Assembly: GCF_900166585.1 (NCBI RefSeq)
Contig: NZ_FVZC01000009.1
Coordinates: 930,001-994,000 of the forward strand
DNA length: 64,000 nucleotides
Direction of reading: 5' to 3'
Origin: Mesobacillus jeotgali
GTDB taxonomy: Bacteria > Bacillota > Bacilli > Bacillales > Cytobacillaceae
Shown: piece after piece, positions 22,468 through 31,063 of the stretch
Position numbering within the stretch: position 1 is the stretch's first letter
Layout of the letters: every line of letters begins with the position of its first letter
Notes under the pieces: model-generated
Told to the model about the DNA's origin: nothing
What the model saw: the letters and a program-made list of their open reading frames with translations, nothing else
Databases searched by the model: none
Translations under genes and position numbers: made by a program

Positions 22468-23316
22468 CTATTTTTCACCATCAACAAACTTTCCGTAGTC
22501 TGGGATCGCAATGTCATCGAATTCGTCAACCAGTTTTCTGAGATTTTCTCTTAATGTTCCTGCTGCCATAGGGATTCCGTGGCCGGTAATGGCATAAGAT
22601 GGCTGCAGGGCTTCCAGTTTTTGAACTGATGTCCTCCCTGATTCCCAGTCAGGTGTCAAGTAACGTGGCGGGCCGCTAATTTCCTGTTCCTGAGTCATAA
22701 CACTGTATAGGGATTCCTGTTTGACCGTCACAAAAGCATCCCCTGCAATCAGAACACGGTCGGATTCCCTGAATAATGAAACATGGCCAGGTGTATGCCC
22801 TGGAGTATGAAGCCACTTCCAGCCAGACATATGCTGCACCGTGCCATCTTCATTAAGAGCCTGAACATTTGTTCCAAGGTCAATCCCTTCATGCGGAAAA
22901 GCAGGTGAGATCTTAGCAACAAGACCGCCTTCTACACTTGCATCAGGCTTTGGATAATCTTTTTGGCCTGTTAAATAAGGAAGCTCGAGTGGATGTGCAA
23001 AAACAGGAACCTGCCAGTGCTCAATCAGGTCGATAATCGCGCCAACATGGTCAAAGTGTCCATGTGTAAGAATGATTGCCTTTGGCCTAGCTCCTTCTCC
23101 AAAGATATCCTCTGCCGCTTGGATGATTTTATCAGCTGACTTAGGCATCCCTGCATCAACAAGCACCCAGTCCCCTGGTTCCTCGGAAATCTGGACAAAA
23201 CACAGGTTTACGATTTGGACAGTAAGGCTGTATACACCCTCTGCGCCATTCTGAATCATCCCGCTCATTGTAGAAGTCATAGGCATATAACGTTCAGTTG
23301 AAGAGCTCTCTTTCAC
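22468..23316 (-). CDS. MBL-fold hydrolase (glyoxalase II-like)
   Basis: 282-aa metallo-beta-lactamase superfamily enzyme. The dinuclear metal motif THGHFDH has His85, His87, Asp89 and His90; later ligands are in HTPGHTPGH, IAGDAF and ITGHGIPM. This full set is that of glyoxalase II/persulfide dioxygenase-type thioester or lactone hydrolases, but the substrate cannot be read from sequence. It starts with GTG at 23316 after GGGAGG with 8-nt spacing. Single gene. Confidence 0.85.
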   Translation of the reverse strand: MKESSSTERYMPMTSTMSGMIQNGAEGVYSLTVQIVNLCFVQISEEPGDWVLVDAGMPKSADKIIQAAEDIFGEGARPKAIILTHGHFDHVGAIIDLIEHWQVPVFAHPLELPYLTGQKDYPKPDASVEGGLVAKISPAFPHEGIDLGTNVQALNEDGTVQHMSGWKWLHTPGHTPGHVSLFRESDRVLIAGDAFVTVKQESLYSVMTQEQEISGPPRYLTPDWESGRTSVQKLEALQPSYAITGHGIPMAAGTLRENLRKLVDEFDDIAIPDYGKFVDGEK

Positions 23317-23441
23317 TAAAATAACCTCCCATATGTGAGCATCTTTTTGAGTATACCCTGTGTAAAGTCTTAGTATGCTTTTGGTTCTTTATTGGTCTGG
23401 TTCTTTATATTTTTTTTATAAAACTCAGTAAGGAGCGATAA

Positions 23442-23819
23442 ATTATATATAAATTACTGCTTTTGCTTGTTATATCCATTAGTTAGGGTTTCTGACTGGC
23501 TGCAATGCAGACGGAGGCAGAGTGACTGTTAGAAATGTTCTTATTCAAGAAGGTAATGCAGATATCCTGAAATATAATGGATTGATATATAGTAATGTTA
23601 CTGAGCTACATTGGTTTAAAGAAATAATGGAAAAAAAGAAAAAAGGAAAGAAAATCGGGGAGATCAAAAAAGTTACGAAAATTCAGTTGTTTTTTTACGG
23701 ACTTATCAGCTACAAAGTTACCAAAAGGCACATTAATATACGACACGGATGATGGAGATACAGGGATAATTTATGTAGATACAGAGAATGGGGAAGTATT
23801 GTATTATGCAGTTACTTGA
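23442..23819 (+). pseudogene. lipoprotein gene with several frameshifts
   Basis: AAGGAG at 23430-23435 precedes ATT, not ATG, at 23442. The frame then reads YKLLLLLVISIS and stops; restoring one T in AGTTAGGG joins it to LGFLTGCNADGG, a clear lipobox. From 23522 the frame runs through VRNVLIQEGNADILKYNG and KKIGEIKKVTK, then shifts again around the T-run at 23690 to LSATKLPKGTLIYDTDDG and YVDTENGEVLYYAVT. The ancestor was a lipoprotein of about 120 aa. Lost start plus two shifts make this a true pseudogene. Family not recognised. Confidence 0.7.
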
Positions 23820-23964
23820 AGGATAAGGCTTCTTTCAGTGATCGATTAAGTTTATAAAGTAAAGTGGTCATGGCTGCAAAAGAGTAATTCAAAAAAGGGA
23901 CACTTTAAATAACATAGGAACAGGCATACTATGGAAAAGGCTATTTTTCATTGAGGTGGAAATA

Positions 23965-24378
23965 GTGTTGACTATTGATAATATGGAAAAACAGCTTGCT
24001 TCAAAAGTAGGCAAAAGTAAAATGGACATACCATATGTCTGGAGTGTCTTTAAGGAGTTTGCTAAAGAGGAATTAGAAGGCGAGGAAGAAAAAGTAATTT
24101 TATTTCAATGTGGTGTATTTAACTTTACTGGAGAAAACCGATTTTATTTTGATTTTGTAAGACAGTTTACGAGTGAAGACGGTGGAACACTACAATTACA
24201 TTGTGAGTATGTCTTTGAACCCGATAACCAGTTAAAGAAAATAGAGACCTCCATTTGGTACTTTGAAAGTGATGGAGATTTGGAAGATTACTTTGCAGAA
24301 ATCGAAAATCTGAATGAATTTAAAATCCCTTTAAATTATATGCCTTCTGAGATGAATCTTTATCTGGAAGAGGTTTAG
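23965..24378 (+). CDS. hypothetical acidic cytosolic protein
   Basis: About 137 aa, acidic, with alternating hydrophobic strands (VILFQCGVFNFTGENRFYFD, LQLHCEYVFEPDNQLKKIE). No signal peptide or membrane helix. I do not recognise a domain. GAGGTGG at 23953-23959 supports GTG 23965 or TTG 23968; I chose 23965. The compact beta-rich fold and the location between broken genes would suit an immunity-like or accessory protein, but that is only a guess. Confidence 0.5.
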   Translation: MLTIDNMEKQLASKVGKSKMDIPYVWSVFKEFAKEELEGEEEKVILFQCGVFNFTGENRFYFDFVRQFTSEDGGTLQLHCEYVFEPDNQLKKIETSIWYFESDGDLEDYFAEIENLNEFKIPLNYMPSEMNLYLEEV

Positions 24379-24407
24379 TAAGGGAAAGAAAGAAAAGGAA
24401 GATAAAA

Positions 24408-24575
24408 ATGTCTCGATATTTAATTGGTATAATAATGGTGATCTCATGAGTTCTGCTTCTAGTTATTTCCTATGGTAAGGAGATTAATGATGTTGAACAA
24501 ACATTGGTAATCGCTTATTCGTTTCTGATTTTTGTCATTATATACATAGTTTATAAAGCGGGGCGTAAAACGTGA
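24408..24575 (+). pseudogene. small membrane protein with an in-frame TGA
   Basis: ATG at 24408 after AAAAGGAAGATAAAA opens a 55-codon frame with two hydrophobic helices: YLIGIIMVIS, stop at 24447-24449, then VLLLVISYGKE and VIAYSFLIFVIIYIVYKAG. The TGA replaces a codon inside the first helix, probably TGG for Trp. The rest of the frame is intact, so the mutation may be recent. Function unknown. Confidence 0.5.
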
Positions 24576-24685
24576 TACTCCTTGTTTTGGTGAGCCAACA
24601 AAACATCATGAAGCAGATAAGTAAAACAATGGAAATATACTGGGTTAGTGTCTGCATTTTATAAAAAATGAAAGGTAATATTAAA

Positions 24686-25477
24686 ATGCCAAACTACGAA
24701 AATGAAGAAATACTAACAGGTGGCAATGTCACAAACGTATACCGTTCGGGATTTACTGTTAGAAGAGAATTAAAACCAAACGGTACGAAGATTCACAAGC
24801 TGTTAAAGCATCTGGAAGGGAAAGGCTATAGTTATGCGCCTAAATATTTCGGTATTGATGAAAAAGGCAGAGAGGTCTTATCTTATATTGAAGGAGAAGC
24901 CGGAAATTATCCTTTGAAAAAATATATGCTGTCCAACGATGTTTTAAGAGAAATAGCTAAGATGCTCCGTCTTTATCATGATGCTGTGAGTGATTTTTTT
25001 ATTGAAGAAAGTTGGCAACCGATAGATAACACACCTCAGCCATTTGAGGTAATATGCCATAATGATTTTGCCATATACAACATTATTTTTTATCAAATGA
25101 AACCAGTAGGCATTATTGATTTTGATGTTGCCGGACCTGGTCCACGGCTTTGGGATATCGCCTATACTCTATTCACCTGTGTCCCTTTAAGCAGGTTTTA
25201 TCGTTCGGAAAAAGATGGGATGGTTCATTATAACGCATCCCTTCATGCCCGGTGTATAAAAGAAAGGGTCAAATTATTTTTTGATTCATACGGTATGAAG
25301 ATGGAAGCAACATATTTAGAGATGGTATTGCTTAGATTAGAAGGATTATGTAAAACAATAATCAGAAAAGCCCAGGAAGGCAATATTGCGTTTCAAAAAA
25401 TGATCGAACAAGGTCACGTCGAACATTATAGAAGCGATATTGAATTTATTCGTGAACATGGACGGGATTGGATTTAA
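24686..25477 (+). CDS. aminoglycoside phosphotransferase-like (APH) kinase
   Basis: 263-aa protein-kinase-like small-molecule phosphotransferase. The catalytic loop reads CHNDFAIYN (His125, Asp127, Asn132) and the metal-binding loop IIDFDVAGPGPRLWD (Asp145, Asp147). The glycine-rich N-terminal loop is short, LTGGNVTNVYR. Such enzymes phosphorylate antibiotics, choline, sugars or amino-acid derivatives; this Bacillus subgroup is usually annotated generically, and resistance should not be inferred. ATG at 24686 follows AAAGGTAATATTAAA; an upstream in-frame ATG at 24668 lacks a site. Confidence 0.8.
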   Translation: MPNYENEEILTGGNVTNVYRSGFTVRRELKPNGTKIHKLLKHLEGKGYSYAPKYFGIDEKGREVLSYIEGEAGNYPLKKYMLSNDVLREIAKMLRLYHDAVSDFFIEESWQPIDNTPQPFEVICHNDFAIYNIIFYQMKPVGIIDFDVAGPGPRLWDIAYTLFTCVPLSRFYRSEKDGMVHYNASLHARCIKERVKLFFDSYGMKMEATYLEMVLLRLEGLCKTIIRKAQEGNIAFQKMIEQGHVEHYRSDIEFIREHGRDWI

Positions 25478-25533
25478 AGGCATTGCCAACTGCAATGCCT
25501 CATAATATCTTCCAATAGTAGGTATAACTTAGT

Positions 25534-26004
25534 TTATGAGTAATTCCTTATAATTAAATCCGACGAAACAGGTTTTATATCTATCTCACGTGACCAAATT
25601 GATAGTTGGCCAATATGATGGATTTCGTGCGTGACAATATGCATGAGTATTTTTCCGTAAGTAAATGAATGAATCGTTCCTCTGTTATTTTTTATTTCTA
25701 CTACAATATCCTCATAGTCACTAGGCAAATTCATTATGAAATCTTTTGTAACTTTTGTTGTGAATTCCGAGTAGTTTATCACATCATCCAACTGAGTTAT
25801 GGAGTTACGTTCAGGATAATTATAAGATTCTTCATGCATGTAATTTATCCATAACAATTCACAATCGATTATATGGATCAGGTTTTCCAGGATGCTTCCC
25901 ATTCCTCCAATTCTGGCTGCATTTAAGTCTTCTGCGGTTAAACTCTGACCCCATCTAAACCAATCTTCTCTTACCTGCCAATTATATAAAAATAAGTCCA
26001 GCAA
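25534..26004 (-). CDS. DinB-family protein
   Basis: 156-aa four-helix-bundle protein of the DinB/YfiT superfamily. The metal-binding histidines are visible in ENLIHIIDCE and in ILMHIVTHEIHHIGQLSIW. Members act as putative metal-dependent transferases, some using bacillithiol; the substrate is unknown. Despite the name there is no proven DNA-damage role. It starts with TTG at 26004 after GGAGGG. A second DinB gene lies at 56803. Confidence 0.85.
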   Translation of the reverse strand: MLDLFLYNWQVREDWFRWGQSLTAEDLNAARIGGMGSILENLIHIIDCELLWINYMHEESYNYPERNSITQLDDVINYSEFTTKVTKDFIMNLPSDYEDIVVEIKNNRGTIHSFTYGKILMHIVTHEIHHIGQLSIWSREIDIKPVSSDLIIRNYS

Positions 26005-26206
26005 AAATGGTCCCTCCTTAATACATATATGAATTATTTTACCAATAAAAACACTTTATTTGGTATAATTTGTTAATGTAGCTTGACCTTGTTTCTAGTG
26101 GAACATGCATTGTGAAGGAAAAAGGCATTAAGCTTAGGAATAACTGTTTTCACAGCGATGTCAAACAGAAGCAAATGGTCTTGTATGCAAGAAAAAAATA
26201 TAGGAT

Positions 26207-26869
26207 GTGATTGTTATTAAAGCAATGATCTTTGATTTTGATGGCACGCTAGCTGATACTTTGCCTGTGTGCTTCCTGGCATTTCAATCAGTTTTTAAGG
26301 AATTTGATGACCGTGAAGTCACCCCAGAGGAAATCAAAGCCATGTTTGGACCCTCTGAAACTGGTATTATTCGAGAAAACCTAACGAGCACTGATCATGA
26401 AAAAGCTATTGATTTATATTATGAAGTCTATAGGGAGCGACATGAAAAAATCGTCCAAGATAATGAAGAAATAAATAACTTACTTAAACTGTTAAAAACA
26501 GAGGGATATAAGCTTGGAATAGTGACTGGAAAAGCAAGAAAAAGCCTGGATATCTCTTTGGAGTGTCTGGGGTTAACTAACTTCTTTGATGTAATTATTA
26601 CGGGTGATGACGTGGAGAATCCTAAACCCCATCCTGAGGGGATTAATAGAGCATTGGATTATTTGAATTTATCTGCCAATGAGGCGGTTTTCCTGGGAGA
26701 TAGTGACGCAGATATTATGGCTGGCCTGCAAGCGAATGTAAAGACAATAGGAGTGCATTGGCTGCCTAATTACCAGACAGTTGAATTTAGTATTCAACCA
26801 AATAAAATTTATACAAATATAAAGGATTTCATTGAATCACTTTCGGAAAACAAGATGAAAAGCACATAA
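26207..26869 (+). CDS. HAD-superfamily phosphatase
   Basis: 220-aa phosphoglycolate-phosphatase-like hydrolase. Motif I DFDGTLADT carries the nucleophile Asp and the acid Asp; motif II is GIVTGKARK; motif III is NPKPHPEG with its Lys; motif IV is FLGDSDADIMA. The cap domain lies between motifs I and II. The substrate is some phosphate ester or nucleotide. The start is uncertain: GTG 26207 or ATG 26225, neither with well-spaced ribosome binding. Single gene. Confidence 0.85.
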   Translation: MIVIKAMIFDFDGTLADTLPVCFLAFQSVFKEFDDREVTPEEIKAMFGPSETGIIRENLTSTDHEKAIDLYYEVYRERHEKIVQDNEEINNLLKLLKTEGYKLGIVTGKARKSLDISLECLGLTNFFDVIITGDDVENPKPHPEGINRALDYLNLSANEAVFLGDSDADIMAGLQANVKTIGVHWLPNYQTVEFSIQPNKIYTNIKDFIESLSENKMKST

Positions 26870-26992
26870 AATTTTAGGCTGCGAACAAAGCGTTTTCCTG
26901 CATTGAAATATATTTCTCCAGACAATATAAACTTCATTTCTCCTTGTGGAACTTAGTTTTATTCGAGAGCTTTCCTATGAAAGGGGCAGTTT

Positions 26993-27457
26993 ATGTCAAC
27001 AAAAAGGATGTTCTATAGATTATTTATGAGTGAATTGATATTTTTGGGCCTTTGTATCTTGCTATTTGTTGCACACCTGGCTTTTTGGTTAGATGATATT
27101 GGAATAGCTGAGAGAGTTTTAAATATTTATCTTACTTCGTCATTAGTACCTATATATATTCTTTTGACTATTTACTCACTTGTAATTCTAACGTTTACAG
27201 TGCAACTATATAAGCAATTAAGAGCTCTTCAAAAATCCAATTATAGTAACAGCCGAAGAGCATTTATTCTAATACTGGCTGGTCATTTTCTGGCATTCAG
27301 TTTTTCCTCAATATTCGTGTTTGTCCAAGATCCTAACAGTATGGCAACTGTTATTCCCAGCTTATTCAGTCTATATTTTGCAATAATGTTTTTACTGCGA
27401 GTCGCATTGATTTTTAAACTTTTTGTTAGGAGAAATAATGGAATAGTCGAAGTTTAA
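26993..27457 (+). CDS. four-helix membrane protein of unknown function
   Basis: 154 aa with four predicted membrane helices (about 9-30, 46-72, 88-110, 118-142) and short charged ends. ATG at 26993 follows AAAGGGGCAGTTT. No conserved motif that I recognise. It may be co-transcribed with the gene at 27513, 55 bp downstream. Confidence 0.55.
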   Translation: MSTKRMFYRLFMSELIFLGLCILLFVAHLAFWLDDIGIAERVLNIYLTSSLVPIYILLTIYSLVILTFTVQLYKQLRALQKSNYSNSRRAFILILAGHFLAFSFSSIFVFVQDPNSMATVIPSLFSLYFAIMFLLRVALIFKLFVRRNNGIVEV

Positions 27458-27512
27458 TTGGGTTGGGTTGCATTTTTAGTTAATTTCTTCAGTAAAAAGG
27501 GTGAGAAACAGA

Positions 27513-27959
27513 ATGACGGAAATAACCTTCCTTGCTTCTTCCAGGAAATTAGAAATACCCAGGGAAATTGAAGAATACAATTTTGAAAGGGAAGAAGGTT
27601 TTGCAGTCCATAAGATTGAGGATTATTGGAAGAACAAATTGGATGGGTTATTTTCTATGCCTTACATTTATGAAGCATTTGGGGTAGGCAATAAGCGATT
27701 CTTGAGATACCTTGAAGTGCAAATGCAAATAGGGGATGTATTTGAAATATATCATGTTAGAAGTCAAAATCAGTTTGATGAATTCCGAAGAAGGATGGAA
27801 GAAGCTCCAGAACCGATTGAAGTAAACGCGGGGAGTTATACTTACACAGACAGTTATGGGACTTATCTATTAAATCCAAAAAGGTGGATAGAGGAATTAA
27901 GTCATCGGAATTATATTTCAGAGCATGGGATTACTACATTCGTTAAGTATGATTCATAG
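27513..27959 (+). CDS. hypothetical cytosolic protein
   Basis: 148-aa soluble protein rich in Glu, Arg and Tyr (LEIPREIEEYNFEREEGF, FLRYLEVQMQIGDVFEIYHV). ATG at 27513 follows AAGGGTGAGAAACAG; the GTG at 27501 overlaps that site. I have seen similar proteins as conserved hypotheticals in Bacillus, without a named function. Likely co-transcribed with the upstream membrane protein; a terminator follows at once. Confidence 0.55.
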   Translation: MTEITFLASSRKLEIPREIEEYNFEREEGFAVHKIEDYWKNKLDGLFSMPYIYEAFGVGNKRFLRYLEVQMQIGDVFEIYHVRSQNQFDEFRRRMEEAPEPIEVNAGSYTYTDSYGTYLLNPKRWIEELSHRNYISEHGITTFVKYDS

Positions 27960-27970
27960 TCTTCAAATAA

Positions 27971-28000
27971 AAAAGAGCAAAGGAAAGTTCCTTTGCTCAA
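27971..28000. terminator. bidirectional terminator between convergent genes
   Basis: GAGCAAAGGAA pairs with TTCCTTTGCTC around AG, flanked by A-run and T-run. It serves the gene ending at 27959 and the DUF4030 gene ending at 28005. Confidence 0.8.
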
Positions 28001-28004
28001 ATTT

Positions 28005-29120
28005 TTATCTAAAACTTCTTTTCCCATCTTCGATAATAAACTCTTTTTTATCTTTAGTTCTTACAACTATTTTATATGGATCTTGCTTTACCTGTGGCCA
28101 TATTTCTTCCGACTTGATAAAGTCCTCGGCCATTGTGTAAAGGTCACTTGCCTGGTCGGCTGCTCCTTCATCGGTACTCTTCATTTTCATTGTAATGAAA
28201 ATTGTCATTAAGCCATCTTCACTTTTATGGCCGACACCGGAGACTTTATATTTTTTATAAGTCATAAATTCATGAGCGATTCCTGAAACTGCATTACCCC
28301 AGCGTGCATACTGCTCACGCTTCGCTAAATTAAACTTCCTGATTTTGACCTCTATATTGTGCTTGTTGTTCGCAGCCAGGGCCTCTTCTACAGCCGTTTT
28401 TATTTCATCCACTTTCTCCTGCTTTTCATTACTTGGGAACTCGAGTTCCACCGTATTAGTTCCAAACATAATACTATTTTTAAACTCATATGGCTTTAGG
28501 GCAGACTGGACAATTTCAAATACTTCTTCACTTTCCTTTTCGATTTGTGCTTGCTCCCTCTTCCATTTTTCTGAAGGCTCTCGATACTGTCTTACTTTTA
28601 TATAATAGTCCTCGATTCTCGTTCCTTTAAATTCGTTGCTCTTTACAATAGAGAGCCCGATTTTTCTTACACCAGGTTCCATTTCGTTAACCTGCTTTTC
28701 AGAAGCATCCAGTGAAACCGTTATTCCTTCGTTTTTGCCGCCGACATATTGGTTCACTTGCTTAACAGGATAACCTTCTTTTTTCAATGCCTGAGTCAAC
28801 TCTTCTGTAAGGTCTTGATGGTGGTTATCATAAATTGAGCTTAACGGCGGAATTTTTGCTACCATTTTTGCCATCGTAGGAGAAACAAAGCCAGCTCCAA
28901 TGATGAGCAAGAAGCTTGCAGCCGCGGAGGCTGTAGCCACACCAGCTTTTTTCCACAATGTCCATTGGTTTTTCAACTTTTTATTGAATGCTTCGATTTC
29001 TCGGTGAACCTGGTCTTTTCGTGCCTCAGAAAATTCACCAGCTTTAAATCGACCAGGCAATTCTTTTGTGAAATTTTCTAGTGAAACGGGGGTCTGAAAT
29101 TCATCCTTATCATATCCCAT
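28005..29120 (-). CDS. DUF4030 membrane protein, putative anti-sigma factor
   Basis: 371-aa single-pass protein: N-terminal cytosolic domain (about 1-60), one membrane helix (AGVATASAAASFLLIIGAGF, about 60-80) and a large extracytoplasmic DUF4030 domain containing VSLDASEKQVNEMEPGVRKI and repeated alpha/beta segments. Its start overlaps the sigma factor gene by 11 bp, the usual arrangement for an anti-sigma factor that holds an ECF sigma at the membrane. The N-terminus lacks a recognisable zinc anti-sigma motif, so the role rests on position. What signal it senses is unknown. Confidence 0.72.
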   Translation of the reverse strand: MGYDKDEFQTPVSLENFTKELPGRFKAGEFSEARKDQVHREIEAFNKKLKNQWTLWKKAGVATASAAASFLLIIGAGFVSPTMAKMVAKIPPLSSIYDNHHQDLTEELTQALKKEGYPVKQVNQYVGGKNEGITVSLDASEKQVNEMEPGVRKIGLSIVKSNEFKGTRIEDYYIKVRQYREPSEKWKREQAQIEKESEEVFEIVQSALKPYEFKNSIMFGTNTVELEFPSNEKQEKVDEIKTAVEEALAANNKHNIEVKIRKFNLAKREQYARWGNAVSGIAHEFMTYKKYKVSGVGHKSEDGLMTIFITMKMKSTDEGAADQASDLYTMAEDFIKSEEIWPQVKQDPYKIVVRTKDKKEFIIEDGKRSFR

Positions 29121-29688
29121 AAGACTTCTCCTCCATTAGAAAGTGATGATCTTTTTTCATAAGCTCTTTAAGCCTTTTCCGGCCACGGGCCAATCTGGTT
29201 TTTACAGTATTGCTATTTTCATTGAGAATCAGGCTGATTTCATTTACTGAAAAATTTTCAAAATAAAACAGCATCAATGGGACGCGTTGTTCATCTTTTA
29301 GGGTGGTGATCAGCTGGAGCAGTTCTTGTCTTGTTTCCTTTTCAACTGCCTTTTCCTGTGCAGAACCTGATTTCATTTTGGAAACGGCCTCGGAGTTGTT
29401 GTCTATATCAGTGAACTGGGTCCGTTTTTGCTTCCGATAAACATCTATAGAACGGGTATAAACTAGCCGGTAAAACCAGGCTTTAAAGTTACGGATTTCC
29501 ACCCCCCGCATAATGCTGAGATAGCAATCCTCGAGGGCAATCTGGACAGCATCCTCAGCCAATTCCCGAGAATTAAGGATTAGATAAGCGGTTCTATAGG
29601 CAGATGAAAGAAGACTTCCAACGAGAGAGCTGAATGCATCTCCATCTCCTGCCCTGATTTTATTTAGTAATTTCTGTTCCTCACTCAA
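29110..29688 (-). CDS. ECF RNA polymerase sigma factor
   Basis: About 192-aa sigma-70-family ECF factor. Region 2 covers FSSLVGSLLSSAYRTAYLIL through AEDAVQIALEDCY and FKAWFYRLVYTRSIDVYRKQ (helix 2.4); region 4 covers DEQRVPLMLFYFENFSVNEI and NENSNTVKTRLARGRKRLKE (helix-turn-helix). I prefer TTG at 29688, placed 8 nt after GGAGG, to the ATG at 29703, whose own codons contain that GGAGG and which has no site upstream. It is the first gene of a two-gene operon with the DUF4030 protein; a possible self-recognised promoter lies upstream. Confidence 0.9.
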   Translation of the reverse strand: MSEEQKLLNKIRAGDGDAFSSLVGSLLSSAYRTAYLILNSRELAEDAVQIALEDCYLSIMRGVEIRNFKAWFYRLVYTRSIDVYRKQKRTQFTDIDNNSEAVSKMKSGSAQEKAVEKETRQELLQLITTLKDEQRVPLMLFYFENFSVNEISLILNENSNTVKTRLARGRKRLKELMKKDHHFLMEEKSYGI

Positions 29689-29722
29689 CTGGGCAACCTC
29701 CATTTGTAATTTTCACAAGTAT

Positions 29723-29750
29723 GTCGTTCATAGGGGGTGTTTTGGTTTCA
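29723..29750 (-). promoter_or_regulatory. candidate ECF-sigma autoregulated promoter
   Basis: On the minus strand TGAAACC (29750-29744), 17 nt, then CGAC (29726-29723). This resembles the AAC-core -35 and CGWC-like -10 of Bacillus ECF promoters and lies 20-35 bp before the sigma gene. Autoregulation is inferred. Confidence 0.5.
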
Positions 29751-29854
29751 TTTTTCGAAAAAAATTTATTCAGGATTAAGTGATTAGTATGTAATAACTT
29801 TACCAAAAATTAACTCAAAAAGGGTTGATAATTATTAGTCGGGGAGGGGTGTTG

Positions 29855-31020
29855 TGAAGTACGGGGAGCATGTCCTCATCATAGGGTAGATGAGAGAATC
29901 ACGGTAACAAGTTGAAGGAACATGTGCCCGAAACGGTGTGGATTAAAGTATCACGGTAACAAGTTGGAGGAACATGTGCCCGAAACAGTGTGTATTAGAG
30001 AATCCCGGTAACAAGTTGAAGGAACATGTGCCCGAAACAGTGTGGATGAGAGAATCACGGTAACAAGTTGAAGGAACATGTGCCCGAAACGGTGTGGATG
30101 AGAGAATCCCGGTAACAAGTTGGAGGAACATGTGCCCGAAACGGTGTGGATGAGAGAATCACGGGAACAAGTTGGAGGAACATGTGCCCGAAACAGTGAG
30201 GATTAGAGAATCACGGTAACAAGTTGAAGGAACATGTGCCCGAAACAGTGTGGATGAGAGAATCACGGTAACAAGTTGAAGGAACATGAGCCCGAAACGG
30301 TGTGGATTAGAGAAACACGGTAACAAGTTGAAGGAACATGTGCCCGAAACGGTGTAGATGAGAGAATCCCGGTAACAAGTTGGAGGAACATGAGCCCGAA
30401 ACGGTGTGTATTAGAGAATCCCGGTAACAAGTTGGAGGAACATGTGCCCGAAACAGTGTGGATGAGAGAATCACGGTAACAAGTTGGAGGAACATGTGCC
30501 CGAAACAGTGAGGATTAGAGAATCACGGTAACAAGTTGAAGGAACATGTGCCCGAAACGGTGTGGATGAGAGAATCCCGGTAACAAGTTGGAGAAACATG
30601 TGCCCGAAACGGTGTGGATGAGAGAATCACGGTAACAAGTTGAAGGAACATGTGCCCGAAACGGTGTGGATGAGAGAATCACGGGAACAAGGTTGAGGGA
30701 CATCTGCCCGAAACGGTATAGAGAATCACGGTAACAAGTTGGAGAAACATGTGCCCGAAACAGTGAGGATTAGAGAATCACGGTAACAAGTTGAAGGAAC
30801 ATGTGCCCGAAACGGTGTGGATGAGAGAATCCCGGTAACAAGTTGGAGGAACATGTGCCCGAAACGGTGTGGATGAGAGAATCACGGTAACAAGTTGAAG
30901 GAACATGTGCCCGAAACGGTGTGGATGAGAGAATCACGGGAACAAGGTTGAGGGACATCTGCCCGAAACGGTATAGATTAGAGAATCACGATAACAAGTG
31001 GGAAGAAATTGTGCCCATAA
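29855..31020. repeat. 52-bp tandem repeat array, about 22 units
   Basis: CCCGAAAC recurs at 29927, 29979, 30031 and then every 52 bp to 31014, with a single 47-bp step (30707 to 30754). The unit runs GAGAATCACGGTAACAAGTT, GAAGGAACATGTGCCCGAAA, CGGTGTGGAT. Variable sites (GAAGG or GGAGG, CAGTG or CGGTG, CACGG or CCCGG) are shared between distant units, indicating block duplications. Since 52 is not a multiple of 3, no long ORF crosses it. GGAACATGTGCC in each unit is a near palindrome. Nothing else is seen in 29751-29854. Confidence 0.95.
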
Positions 31021-31058
31021 GCAAAGCTGAACCGATAAACGTGTCGGTTCAGCTTTGC
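31021..31058. terminator. perfect 15-bp hairpin between repeat array and endonuclease gene
   Basis: GCAAAGCTGAACCGA (31021-31035) pairs perfectly with TCGGTTCAGCTTTGC (31044-31058). It is placed to terminate the endonuclease gene on the minus strand; T-runs are poor on either side. Confidence 0.6.
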
Positions 31059-31063
31059 TTGTG

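Noticed and set aside
24686..25477. Aminoglycoside resistance gene
   Set aside because: The APH fold is shared by many kinases; nothing in sequence or context supports antibiotic specificity.
29943..30958. Several 62-aa minus-strand ORFs in the tandem array
   Set aside because: They are by-products of the repeat; the 52-bp period breaks the frame and no ribosome binding sites exist.
29855..31020. CRISPR array
   Set aside because: Units are contiguous 52-bp copies with scattered variant sites and no unique spacers; no cas genes are present.
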